The translations under genes and the position numbers were made by a program. A stretch of DNA of 10,787 nt from Bacteroidales bacterium (GTDB lineage: Bacteria; Bacteroidota; Bacteroidia; Bacteroidales; Azobacteroidaceae): the NCBI GenBank assembly GCA_020860885.1, contig JAJBTS010000088.1, forward strand, positions 1 to 10,787, given 5' to 3'. The notes beneath the pieces were generated by a model, which did not search any database, was not told the origin of the DNA, and saw only the letters and a list, made by a program, of their open reading frames with translations. Shown one piece after another: positions 1 through 6,425 of this stretch. Numbering within the stretch: position 1 is the stretch's first letter; every line of letters starts with the position of its first letter.

Positions 1-47
1 GGTGTACTATTATGTTCACAAATCGCGGTTAATTTAAAGGAATTATG

Positions 48-55
48 TATTTTTG
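48..55 (+). promoter_or_regulatory. Candidate -7 element of the guaA promoter
   Basis: TATTTTTG fits the Bacteroidota primary-sigma -7 consensus TAnnTTTG and lies 68 bp before the guaA ATG, which would give a leader of roughly 60 nt. No convincing TTTG/TTG -33 element is visible about 20 bp upstream, so the call rests on one box plus position. A short AGTCAT/ATGACT inverted repeat (57-76) overlaps the expected start site. I see no purine-riboswitch-like sequence in the leader. Confidence 0.45.
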
Positions 56-123
56 CAGTCATATTCATTCATGACTTTATATTGGCTCTTACAGGACAAA
101 TATAATAAAAACATTTTACTACA

Positions 124-1644
124 ATGCTCGAAAAAATAATTATTCTTGATTTTGGTTCCCAAACGACTCAATTGATTGGAAGAAGACTTCGCGAACTAAA
201 TATGTACTGTGAAATAGTTCCATACAATAAATTCCCGGAGAATGATGAGTCTGTGATTGGAGTAATCTTATCGGGAAGCCCTTTTTCGGTTAATGATGCC
301 GAATCCTTCAAACCCGAATTGACTTCTATTCGTAAGAAATATCCGGTTTTAGGAATATGCTATGGTGCGCAGTATCTTGCCTATTCTTCAGATGGGAAAG
401 TAGAGAAGGGTGATTCCAGAGAATACGGAAGAGCAATGTTAACGCCCATTAATACTAAAGATCCTTTAATGAAAGGTATTCCGGAAAACTCTCAGGTGTG
501 GATGTCTCACGGAGATACTATAACAACTATCCCGGATCATTTCCAAATTATAGCCAATACGGAAGACGTACAATGTGCTGCTTACCATATAGAAGGGGAA
601 AACACATGGGGAGTTCAATTTCATCCGGAAGTATATCATACTGAAGTAGGAATTACTATTCTGGATAATTTTTTAACTATTTGTAATGCGAAGAAAGACT
701 GGACTCCTGCCAATTTTATCGAATCAACGGTTAATCAGTTAAAAGAACAATTAGGAAACGACAAAGTCATCTTAGCCCTTTCCGGAGGAGTCGATTCTTC
801 TGTGAGCGCTGTTTTATTGAACAGAGCCATAGGTAAAAACCTGACCTGTATCTTTGTCGACAACGGCTTATTAAGAAAGAATGAGTTTGAAAAAGTATTG
901 AAAGATTATGAGCATTTAGGACTAAATGTAATTGGCGTGGATGCGAAAGAATATTTCTATCAGGAATTAAAAGGAGTAACAGAACCGGAAAAGAAGCGTA
1001 AAATCATAGGTAAAGGATTTATAGAGATCTTCGATCAGGAAGCACATAAATTAAAAGATATAAAATGGCTGGCTCAGGGTACTATTTATCCGGATATCAT
1101 CGAATCTCTTTCTATTACCGGACACGTTATAAAATCCCATCATAATGTAGGTGGCTTACCCGAAAAAATGAATCTTAAACTCGTAGAACCTTTAAGGCTA
1201 TTATTCAAAGATGAAGTACGCCGTGTAGGAAGAGAATTAGGCATGGAAGAGCATTTAATTAAACGTCATCCATTTCCGGGGCCTGGGTTAGGAGTTCGCA
1301 TTTTAGGGGATATTACTCCTGAAAAAGTACGTATCCTTCAGGATGCCGATGATATCTTTATCCAGGGACTGCGCGACTGGAACTTATACGATGAGGTATG
1401 GCAGGCGGGAGCCATCTTGTTACCTGTTCAATCGGTAGGTGTAATGGGCGATGAAAGAACCTATGAAAATACTGTCACCTTGCGGGCCGTTACCTCTACA
1501 GACGCCATGACTGCCGACTGGGCACGGCTTCCTTACGAGTTTTTGGCAAAAATATCCAACGAAATTATCAATAAAGTGAAAGGAGTCAACCGGGTTGTTT
1601 ATGACATCAGTTCAAAGCCGCCCGCAACGATCGAATGGGAGTAA
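124..1644 (+). CDS. guaA: GMP synthase (glutamine-hydrolysing)
   Basis: Cytosolic enzyme of purine synthesis that converts XMP, ATP and glutamine to GMP. The 506-aa product is close to the usual family length and appears complete. The N-terminal class-I glutamine amidotransferase domain (about 1-190) has the nucleophile Cys79 in GICYGAQ and the His167/Glu169 pair in VQFHPEV. The ATP-pyrophosphatase domain has the P-loop LSGGVDSS at 219-226. The XMP-binding and dimerisation domain carries [10 protein letters not shown] (337-346), HPFPGPGLG (382-390) and ends in the conserved KPPATIEWE. All expected active-site residues are present. The ATG at 124 starts exactly at the conserved family N-terminus ([11 protein letters not shown]). 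No Shine-Dalgarno is evident, which is usual for Bacteroidota. The gene is probably monocistronic: it has its own candidate promoter and a strong terminator directly downstream. Confidence 0.98.
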   Translation: MLEKIIILDFGSQTTQLIGRRLRELNMYCEIVPYNKFPENDESVIGVILSGSPFSVNDAESFKPELTSIRKKYPVLGICYGAQYLAYSSDGKVEKGDSREYGRAMLTPINTKDPLMKGIPENSQVWMSHGDTITTIPDHFQIIANTEDVQCAAYHIEGENTWGVQFHPEVYHTEVGITILDNFLTICNAKKDWTPANFIESTVNQLKEQLGNDKVILALSGGVDSSVSAVLLNRAIGKNLTCIFVDNGLLRKNEFEKVLKDYEHLGLNVIGVDAKEYFYQELKGVTEPEKKRKIIGKGFIEIFDQEAHKLKDIKWLAQGTIYPDIIESLSITGHVIKSHHNVGGLPEKMNLKLVEPLRLLFKDEVRRVGRELGMEEHLIKRHPFPGPGLGVRILGDITPEKVRILQDADDIFIQGLRDWNLYDEVWQAGAILLPVQSVGVMGDERTYENTVTLRAVTSTDAMTADWARLPYEFLAKISNEIINKVKGVNRVVYDISSKPPATIEWE

Positions 1645-1683
1645 TTGAAACTACGGATACGAATTTTTATGAAATTTAATAGG

Positions 1684-1716
1684 AGAGTTAGCTATTTAAG
1701 CTAACTCTTTTTATTT
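1684..1716 (+). terminator. Rho-independent terminator after guaA
   Basis: A perfect 10-bp stem AGAGTTAGCT / AGCTAACTCT with loop ATTTA is followed directly by TTTTATTT. It begins 40 bp after the guaA stop codon. This is a textbook intrinsic terminator and ends the guaA transcript. Confidence 0.92.
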
Positions 1717-1780
1717 GATCATCCTCAGTTATTTGGTATTTATATTGCAGTAATATCCAACCTAAATCCTTCAACTACAA

Positions 1781-1895
1781 ATCTGAGATGTATATCTCAG
1801 CACCTCTCAGATGTACATCTCAAGTACGTCGCAATACTCTTCACCGGATCTCTCAGATGTATAACCGAGAGCTCTTCGGATGTACATCCCAGTTT
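1781..1895. repeat. Array of imperfect palindromes on a 23-bp period
   Basis: Four related palindromic units share a GATGTA core starting at 1787, 1810, 1856 and 1879. The spacings are 23, 46 and 23 bp, so the array fits five 23-bp units whose middle one (1827-1849) has decayed. Unit 1 contains CTGAGATGTATATCTCAG (1783-1800, 7-bp arms). Unit 2 contains the perfect 12-bp palindrome AGATGTACATCT (1809-1820). Unit 4 reads TCTCAGATGTATAACCGAGA (1851-1870). Unit 5 contains the perfect palindrome GGATGTACATCC (1878-1889). The array is non-coding, lies between the guaA terminator and the promoter region of the metzincin-LRR gene, and does not extend recognisably to either side. It could be a cluster of operator sites, a decayed tandem repeat or a REP-like element. 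The sequence alone does not decide between these. Confidence 0.8.
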
Positions 1896-2234
1896 ATGAG
1901 CAAATAAGGATATTATTATTCGTCTTGCAAGAAAAAGAACCCGACCGGTTAGGAATCCGAAGATTTCAGTAACCTACGAATACTTATCTTATAAAATAAA
2001 TATTTCTTTTTATAAATTAACTTTATTTATTATTATTTCTTAACTTTGGGCCGGTATAAACAGAAATTTTGGGGCTTGCCCACCCTATTATTAACCTGTT
2101 CCTTAAAAAATACACTTGTTAATCTAATATTAAAAAAGGCATAAATACTACTATTCTATCTCATAAATTAATTAAGAATTAGTTTACAAACCGTTTTATT
2201 AATTAAAAAATCAAACCTCTTAAAAAACAAAAAA
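1896..2234 (+). other. AT-rich non-coding region and long leader before the metzincin-LRR gene
   Basis: About 340 bp without a credible gene. Position 1981-2040 is extremely AT-rich. A -7-like element follows at 2041-2048, which leaves a leader of roughly 180 nt before the ATG at 2235. Within the leader, 2074-2086 contains a small GC-rich patch (GGGCTTGCCC), and the rest is A/T-rich with long A runs just before the start codon. I recognise no known riboswitch, small RNA or intrinsic terminator here. Confidence 0.5.
2041..2048 (+). promoter_or_regulatory. Candidate -7 element for the metzincin-LRR gene
   Basis: TAACTTTG matches the Bacteroidota consensus TAnnTTTG. The -33 region about 20 bp upstream is only TTAA-like (2017-2020), so the match is partial. 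It is the only consensus -7 box I found between the palindrome array and the downstream gene. If it is used, transcription would start near 2055. Confidence 0.4.
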
Positions 2235-3698
2235 ATGAACAAGAAATTAATCTTTTTATGGGTCATCGCAGTAGGGATCTTATCTTTTTCCTGTGATAAC
2301 ACAGATGACCTTACAACACCAACAAACACTGTAAATCCCCGAACAGAAAGAGTATACATGATAAAAAATCCGGTTCAACCAGGACTCAGAGCAACCTCTC
2401 TGAATGATAAAGTCTGGGAATCAGGAGATACAATCCGAATTAAGTTCTTAAATGGAGAAACTGCTCTTCAGGAAAAAGTGAAAACCTATGCCGCCCTCTG
2501 GCTGGAACATGCGTACATCAAATTTGAATACGTAGGAATAAGTGACCTCGCAGATGTGAAAATAGGATTTGACCTGGATGAACGTTTTGTAACCTGGTCT
2601 ACGATTGGCACCGACTGTAAATGGATACCGCAGGATGAACCTTCTCTTAACTTCTTTGATTTCGACTATCTGGATGAAGAAACACTAAAAGGAGATGTCT
2701 TAAGAGGTTTTGGACACGTATTAGGCTTAGGCTTTGAACATCAAAGCCCGGATTCTCCTATTGAGTTCAATAGCAGAGCTCAATCGTATCTGGAAGATTA
2801 CTATGGTCTATCAGAGGAAGAAGCGTCGAATCTTATGGAACTTTACGATACCGATCAGACAAACTATACGGAATACGATCCTCTTTCTATAATGGTCTTG
2901 GAACTTCCAAGAACCATAACCGGCGACAGAAAAGCAGTAGTACCTAATACGGAACTTTCTGAAACGGATAAGGACTTTATCGCAAATCTCTATCCTCCTA
3001 AAAAAGAATTAAGCCTGGGAATATTATTAGACGGTTATTATGGATTTTGCAGTGTTAATTTTACCAGTGAGGTTATTTTAGATTGGGGATTTGCCATTCT
3101 CGATACCGTTTCCCCTCCCTTTGTTTCAATTCATTATCAGAATGCAAAAACACCTTTAGCAAGAAGCATGTATCGCTTCTATACCATTCCCGAGTCAATT
3201 ACTGACATATATTGCAGTATGCGTCTGATAAATATCGAAATTACGAATTGCCCGAACTTAAAATCGATAATGGCTGGAGCCGGAAACACTTTATATGACA
3301 TTCCTCTTTATAAACTTCCCAATCTGGAATATTTAGATGTTAGCAATGGACCTATTCTCCGTAATTTAGATGTCTCCCGGAATCCAAAACTAAAGACTTT
3401 GGAAATAGCAGCTACCCAAGTTTCCAGTTTGGATTTATCAAATAATCCGGAACTAACCACTCTAAAAATAAGTACTACTCCTATTTCCTCTTTAGACTTA
3501 TCTAATAATCAGAATTTAAGCGTTCTGTGGATGTCACAAACTGAAATACTAAATAACCCTTCCAGCTTATTGGATATTGCAAATTCTCTTCCCGACAGAA
3601 CATCCTTAACGCCGGGAGAAATAATATTAAGCAACGAAACGGCAAAAACTTTAATCCAAGATATCTGTACGGCTAAAAACTGGAATATCAGATGGTAA
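2235..3698 (+). CDS. Lipoprotein with degenerate metzincin protease domain and C-terminal leucine-rich repeats
   Basis: The 487-aa protein has a lipoprotein signal peptide: a hydrophobic core at about 5-18 and lipobox SFSC with Cys20. The DNTDD that follows is acidic, as in Bacteroidota surface-export signals. Residues about 60-255 resemble bacterial M12A/matrixin metalloproteases: WSTIGTDC at 121-128, a DEPSLNF strand at 134-140, and the Met-turn YDPLSIM at 214-220. The zinc motif HExxHxxGxxH is degenerate, reading RGFGHVLGLGF at 157-167. Relative to the family, the first zinc His is Arg157, the catalytic Glu is Gly158 and the third His is Phe167; only His161 remains. The His-Tyr I expect after SIM is also replaced (Val-Leu). 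Proteolytic activity is therefore unlikely. Residues about 330-440 form about five LRR units of 21-22 aa (for example SSLDLSNNPELTTL), followed by a C-terminal cap ending NICT-like/AKNWNIRW. It probably acts as a surface binding protein; its ligand is unknown. It is a single-gene unit with its own terminator. Confidence 0.85.
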   Translation: MNKKLIFLWVIAVGILSFSCDNTDDLTTPTNTVNPRTERVYMIKNPVQPGLRATSLNDKVWESGDTIRIKFLNGETALQEKVKTYAALWLEHAYIKFEYVGISDLADVKIGFDLDERFVTWSTIGTDCKWIPQDEPSLNFFDFDYLDEETLKGDVLRGFGHVLGLGFEHQSPDSPIEFNSRAQSYLEDYYGLSEEEASNLMELYDTDQTNYTEYDPLSIMVLELPRTITGDRKAVVPNTELSETDKDFIANLYPPKKELSLGILLDGYYGFCSVNFTSEVILDWGFAILDTVSPPFVSIHYQNAKTPLARSMYRFYTIPESITDIYCSMRLINIEITNCPNLKSIMAGAGNTLYDIPLYKLPNLEYLDVSNGPILRNLDVSRNPKLKTLEIAATQVSSLDLSNNPELTTLKISTTPISSLDLSNNQNLSVLWMSQTEILNNPSSLLDIANSLPDRTSLTPGEIILSNETAKTLIQDICTAKNWNIRW

Positions 3699-3708
3699 AA
3701 AATCCTCT

Positions 3709-3751
3709 AAACAAAGAAGGCGTCCGATCAACGGACACCTTCTTTGTTTTT
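3709..3751. terminator. Strong, probably bidirectional terminator between convergent genes
   Basis: The arms CAAAGAAGGcGTCCG (3712-3726) and CGGACaCCTTCTTTG (3732-3746) form a 15-bp stem with one C/A mismatch and an ATCAA loop. Flanking AAA/TTT extends the stem. On the + strand it is followed by TTTTTCTTT and ends the metzincin-LRR transcript. On the - strand the hairpin is followed by TTTAGAGG and then TTTTTT, so it probably also stops the converging aminotransferase transcript. Confidence 0.9.
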
Positions 3752-3797
3752 CTTTCAAGAAAGAGGCTCGCTCAAAGCCAATTAAGGCTTAACACCT

Positions 3798-5111
3798 TCA
3801 TTCCAAAGGATAAAGTTTATTGAAAGCAGTCAGCCTTTCTTCCAGTAACTGATACTGATTGTCTTTAATAAAGGAAGTACAAGCTCTGAGACCTTGCTGG
3901 TTACTACCGGTTGTATCCAGGGAAATAGCAGTAATACCGAAAGGAACCAGCGCAGCCATCAACTGCCCTCCTGTCATTCCCGGATAACGGATGGTAAAAT
4001 AAAATCCATCGGCAATCTCTTCTCCCAGATCGTTGTCGTATACGATCCCGAAACCATGGTTTAGAAAGATATCTTTGAGTTTACGTGCTCTTCTTCCGTA
4101 TTCCTTTACATCATCTAAGAAAGAGAATTCTCCATCAGAAGCAGCTTTCATCATAGCCGCCAAAGCGTATTGAGCAGCATGAGGAGCTCCTGCTGTGATT
4201 CCATAAAATACACGATGTACAAAAACACTTCCGAAAGTCCCGCTACCATAACGTTTGGTAAGTCCCGAATAATTACGGCGATACAGTTTATCGGAGATAG
4301 CAGCTACAGCGATACGCTCTCCGGCATAGCTGAAAGCTTTGGATCCGGAAATCAATAAGAGATAATTATCCGTATATTTTCCAACGCTCACCTGATAAGG
4401 AGCTTGAAAAGGAATACCGAGATCCTTACGGAAATCCATAGCAAAATAAGCCAGGTCTTCAATTACTATCGTATCGTATTTGGTTGCCAACTCTCCTATT
4501 ATTTTCAACTCAGATTCCTTTAAGCAGAACCAGGCCGGATTGTTCGGGTTGGAATAAATAATACAGGATATATTTCCTTTACTTAAATAAGATTCCAGTT
4601 TCTCTTTCAGTTTATCGCCACGGTAATCGTATACGTCAAAGGTCTCGTATTTATATCCCAGTACTACCGCCTGTTGTTTTTGTACGGGAAAGCCCGGATC
4701 AATAAAAAGGATAGTGTCTTTATTTTCCTCGCATTGCCCGGCAACCAGGAAAGACATAAAAGTACTCTGCATGGATCCGACTACAGGAATACATCCTTCG
4801 GAAGAAATATCCAGGTCTATAAATGCTTTAATAAAGCGGGATGCTTCTTTTTTCAATTCAGGCAATCCGTCCAATACGGGATAAATGGAGGCAACCCCAT
4901 CTTTCAGAGCTTTAATTTCAGCCTGTACTCCTATCTCTGCAGCCGGTAAACCGGGTACTCCCATTTCCATGTGAATGATCTCCAGACCGGTTTCTTTTTC
5001 CACTTGAGCCGCTACAGCAACTACCTCCCGAATGGTTGCTTTAGAAAAATCTTTTATATAAAGCTCGTCAATTGCTTTCTGTATAATATCTTGTTTTACA
5101 GGAAACTCCAT
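3798..5111 (-). CDS. PLP-dependent aminotransferase, class I/II (fold type I)
   Basis: A 437-aa cytosolic enzyme predicted to transfer amino groups between an amino acid and a 2-oxo acid. The fold-type-I residues are all visible: SNPNNPAW with Asn191 next to the cofactor, VIEDLAY with Asp219 (pyridine nitrogen) and Tyr222, the Schiff-base Lys258 in SGSKAFSYAGER, the phosphate-binding Arg266, and Arg409 in GLRA as the likely substrate-carboxylate contact. Length is a little above the usual 390-430. The substrate cannot be read from sequence; a branched-chain, aromatic or alanine-type role is equally possible. It is the last gene of a same-strand cluster, 75 bp after the HAD gene. I found no TAnnTTTG box of its own, so read-through from the recR promoter is plausible. 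It converges on the metzincin-LRR gene. Confidence 0.92.
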   Translation of the reverse strand: MEFPVKQDIIQKAIDELYIKDFSKATIREVVAVAAQVEKETGLEIIHMEMGVPGLPAAEIGVQAEIKALKDGVASIYPVLDGLPELKKEASRFIKAFIDLDISSEGCIPVVGSMQSTFMSFLVAGQCEENKDTILFIDPGFPVQKQQAVVLGYKYETFDVYDYRGDKLKEKLESYLSKGNISCIIYSNPNNPAWFCLKESELKIIGELATKYDTIVIEDLAYFAMDFRKDLGIPFQAPYQVSVGKYTDNYLLLISGSKAFSYAGERIAVAAISDKLYRRNYSGLTKRYGSGTFGSVFVHRVFYGITAGAPHAAQYALAAMMKAASDGEFSFLDDVKEYGRRARKLKDIFLNHGFGIVYDNDLGEEIADGFYFTIRYPGMTGGQLMAALVPFGITAISLDTTGSNQQGLRACTSFIKDNQYQLLEERLTAFNKLYPLE

Positions 5112-5127
5112 TGTATTATTTCATTAC

Positions 5128-5166
5128 GAAGCTATCCTGAAGTCAGAATTCCTTTTGGATAGCTTC
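5128..5166. repeat. Perfect 10-bp inverted repeat between the HAD and aminotransferase genes
   Basis: GAAGCTATCC (5128-5137) and GGATAGCTTC (5157-5166) pair perfectly around a 19-nt loop. The T-rich tract (TTTATTAATTTTT) follows it on the + strand, whereas all neighbouring genes are on the - strand. On the coding (-) strand the hairpin is followed by GTAATGAAATAATAC, with no U run, and ends 16 nt before the aminotransferase ATG. It is therefore not a normal terminator for the HAD gene. It may be a processing or leader hairpin, or a terminator for antisense transcripts. Confidence 0.7.
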
Positions 5167-5186
5167 TTTATTAATTTTTGATTCTT

Positions 5187-5642
5187 TCAATATCTTTGTC
5201 CACTGGCTTTCTCCCAGGCTTCACCCAAACGGATCAACCAGTTTTTTTTCTCCTGAGGCCTGTTTTTCTCCAACATATCTTCCAGACCATAAAAACTGTT
5301 CTTACCTGATTTTATTACTTTATAGATAATCCCCCAATCAGGTAATCCGCCGATATTCCTATCGTCGATAAATAAATCGACCGATAATTTCCGGGGATCC
5401 CCTTCCTGATACTCTTCTCCCGGGAAGTTCCTGTTGTGAGCGTAAAAACTTAATCCGTTTTCTGCACAGTAATCGATCGCTTCCTGTAATAATTTACCCT
5501 CTCTTACCGTCCATAGTATTAAAGTGTGGTGTTCTTCCTGTTGCAATTTTTTCAAAACATCAATTGCAAAAGGGATGGGCTTACCTATTTTAGGATACTC
5601 ATGCTCAACTATTGTCCCATCAAAATCTACTGCTATGTTCAT
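5187..5642 (-). CDS. HAD-superfamily hydrolase, BT_0820-like
   Basis: A 151-aa small HAD-fold protein. Motif I is VDFDGT with the nucleophile Asp6 and acid/base Asp8. Motif II is Thr45 in LILWTVREG. The motif III Lys is probably Lys85, and motif IV is FIDDRN (Asp93, Asp94). All catalytic positions are intact. From memory it closely resembles the Bacteroides thetaiotaomicron BT_0820 protein, a structurally characterised HAD protein of unknown substrate, in its N-terminal 110 residues (including the PDWGIIY stretch); the C-terminal tail is lysine/glutamate-rich and less conserved. It is probably a cytosolic phosphatase acting on a small phosphorylated molecule, but the substrate is unknown. It starts 20 bp after the recR stop codon with only a weak AAGAAA before the ATG, and is almost certainly cotranscribed with recR. 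Confidence 0.88.
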   Translation of the reverse strand: MNIAVDFDGTIVEHEYPKIGKPIPFAIDVLKKLQQEEHHTLILWTVREGKLLQEAIDYCAENGLSFYAHNRNFPGEEYQEGDPRKLSVDLFIDDRNIGGLPDWGIIYKVIKSGKNSFYGLEDMLEKNRPQEKKNWLIRLGEAWEKASGQRY

Positions 5643-5662
5643 ATTTATTTCTTGTATATATG

Positions 5663-6286
5663 TTATAATTTCAATGAATCCTTAAAATTCGTCCGGTTAA
5701 GGATCGACCGCCCTAAAGTTATCTCGTCAGCGTATTCTATTTCATCTCCTACTGAAATACCTCTGGCAATAATAGAAATCTTCACATCAAACCCGGAGAG
5801 TTTCCTGTAAATATAAAAGTTCGTAGTATCTCCTTCCATAGTTGTACTTAAAGCGAGGATTATCTCTTTTACTTCTCCTGACCCTACTCTTTCGACAAGG
5901 CTGTTTAGCTGAAGATCCGAAGGGCCAATACCATCCATAGGAGAAATGATCCCTCCCAACACATGATATAAGCCTCTGAACTGCCCGGTATTTTCAATCG
6001 CCATGACTTCCTTAATATTCTCAACTACGCATACGGTAGAAGGATCTCTCGATAAATCGCTGCAAATATTACAAACCTCGTCATCACAAATGTTATGACA
6101 CACTTTACAGTAATTTACTTCGTTTCGAAGAGTAATAATAGCCTGCCCAAAAGCTTCAACTTCCTGAGGAGTCCTTTTTAATGAATGAAGCACCAACCGA
6201 AGAGCTGTCTTTTTACCTATGCCTGGTAGTTTGGCAAATTCATTCACTGCATTTTCCAACAATGCAGAAGGATATTTTTGTATCAT
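5663..6286 (-). CDS. recR: Recombination mediator protein RecR
   Basis: The 207-aa product is standard length for RecR, which with RecF/RecO loads RecA onto SSB-coated gaps and acts as a DNA clamp. The domains are in the usual order. An N-terminal helix-hairpin-helix carries [13 protein letters not shown] (19-31). A four-cysteine zinc finger uses Cys60, Cys63, Cys72 and Cys75. The Toprim domain has VCVVEN with Glu89, DGIGPSDL (118-125) and the TMEGDTT acidic motif (149-155). The C-terminal [21 protein letters not shown] is the typical RecR ending motif. The start ATG sits at the conserved N-terminus. It is the first gene of the - strand cluster, with a consensus promoter about 20 bp upstream of the ATG, and is divergent from the OPT transporter. 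Confidence 0.97.
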   Translation of the reverse strand: MIQKYPSALLENAVNEFAKLPGIGKKTALRLVLHSLKRTPQEVEAFGQAIITLRNEVNYCKVCHNICDDEVCNICSDLSRDPSTVCVVENIKEVMAIENTGQFRGLYHVLGGIISPMDGIGPSDLQLNSLVERVGSGEVKEIILALSTTMEGDTTNFYIYRKLSGFDVKISIIARGISVGDEIEYADEITLGRSILNRTNFKDSLKL

Positions 6287-6306
6287 CCGACCTTACAAAT
6301 TTATTA

Positions 6307-6338
6307 CAAAAGTAGATTATTTTGGACTCAATAGCAAA
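6307..6338 (-). promoter_or_regulatory. Bacteroidota-type promoter of recR
   Basis: Read on the - strand, TTTG (6335-6338), 20 bp spacer, TACTTTTG (6307-6314). Both boxes and the spacing match the TTG-n19-21-TAnnTTTG consensus. Transcription would start near 6300, giving a leader of about 14 nt. A second overlapping -7-like box, TAAATTTG, lies at 6296-6303 but is too near the start codon to be the main one. Confidence 0.65.
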
Positions 6339-6363
6339 TCTTTAGGTTTTACTGCAAAGAATG

Positions 6364-6393
6364 TTGAAAATAAGAATAGTTTTTTTACTTTTG
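6364..6393 (+). promoter_or_regulatory. Bacteroidota-type promoter of the OPT transporter gene
   Basis: TTG (6364-6366), 19 bp spacer, TACTTTTG (6386-6393) matches the Bacteroidota -33/-7 consensus well. The start site would be near 6400, which leaves about 26 nt of leader before the ATG at 6426. Confidence 0.7.
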
Positions 6394-6425
6394 TTTTCTA
6401 AAAAATTGCTAAATACTTACCAATC

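Noticed and set aside
1..123. Purine riboswitch in front of guaA
   Set aside because: The leader is short and AT-rich and lacks the conserved purine-aptamer three-way-junction sequences. Only a weak 6-bp inverted repeat (57-76) is present, and it overlaps the predicted transcription start.
1781..1895. CRISPR array
   Set aside because: The units are palindromic and abut on a 23-bp period, leaving no unique spacers of 25-40 bp, and no cas genes are present.
2168..2359. Small - strand reading frame of 63 codons
   Set aside because: It overlaps the signal-peptide region of the metzincin-LRR gene, shows no recognisable protein features and is best explained as a chance frame.
2703..2740. Sequencing error or frameshift as the cause of the lost HExxH motif
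   Set aside because: The frame is continuous, the flanking family residues are intact, and three separate codons each differ by at least two bases from His or Glu codons.
3775..3790. AAGCC / GGCTT hairpin next to the aminotransferase stop codon
   Set aside because: The stem is only 5 bp and has no U tract on the - strand. The larger hairpin at 3709-3751 is the better terminator.
5191..5198. TATCTTTG on the + strand, matching the -7 consensus
   Set aside because: It lies in the end of the HAD gene, and no + strand gene follows before 6426; a chance match is likely.
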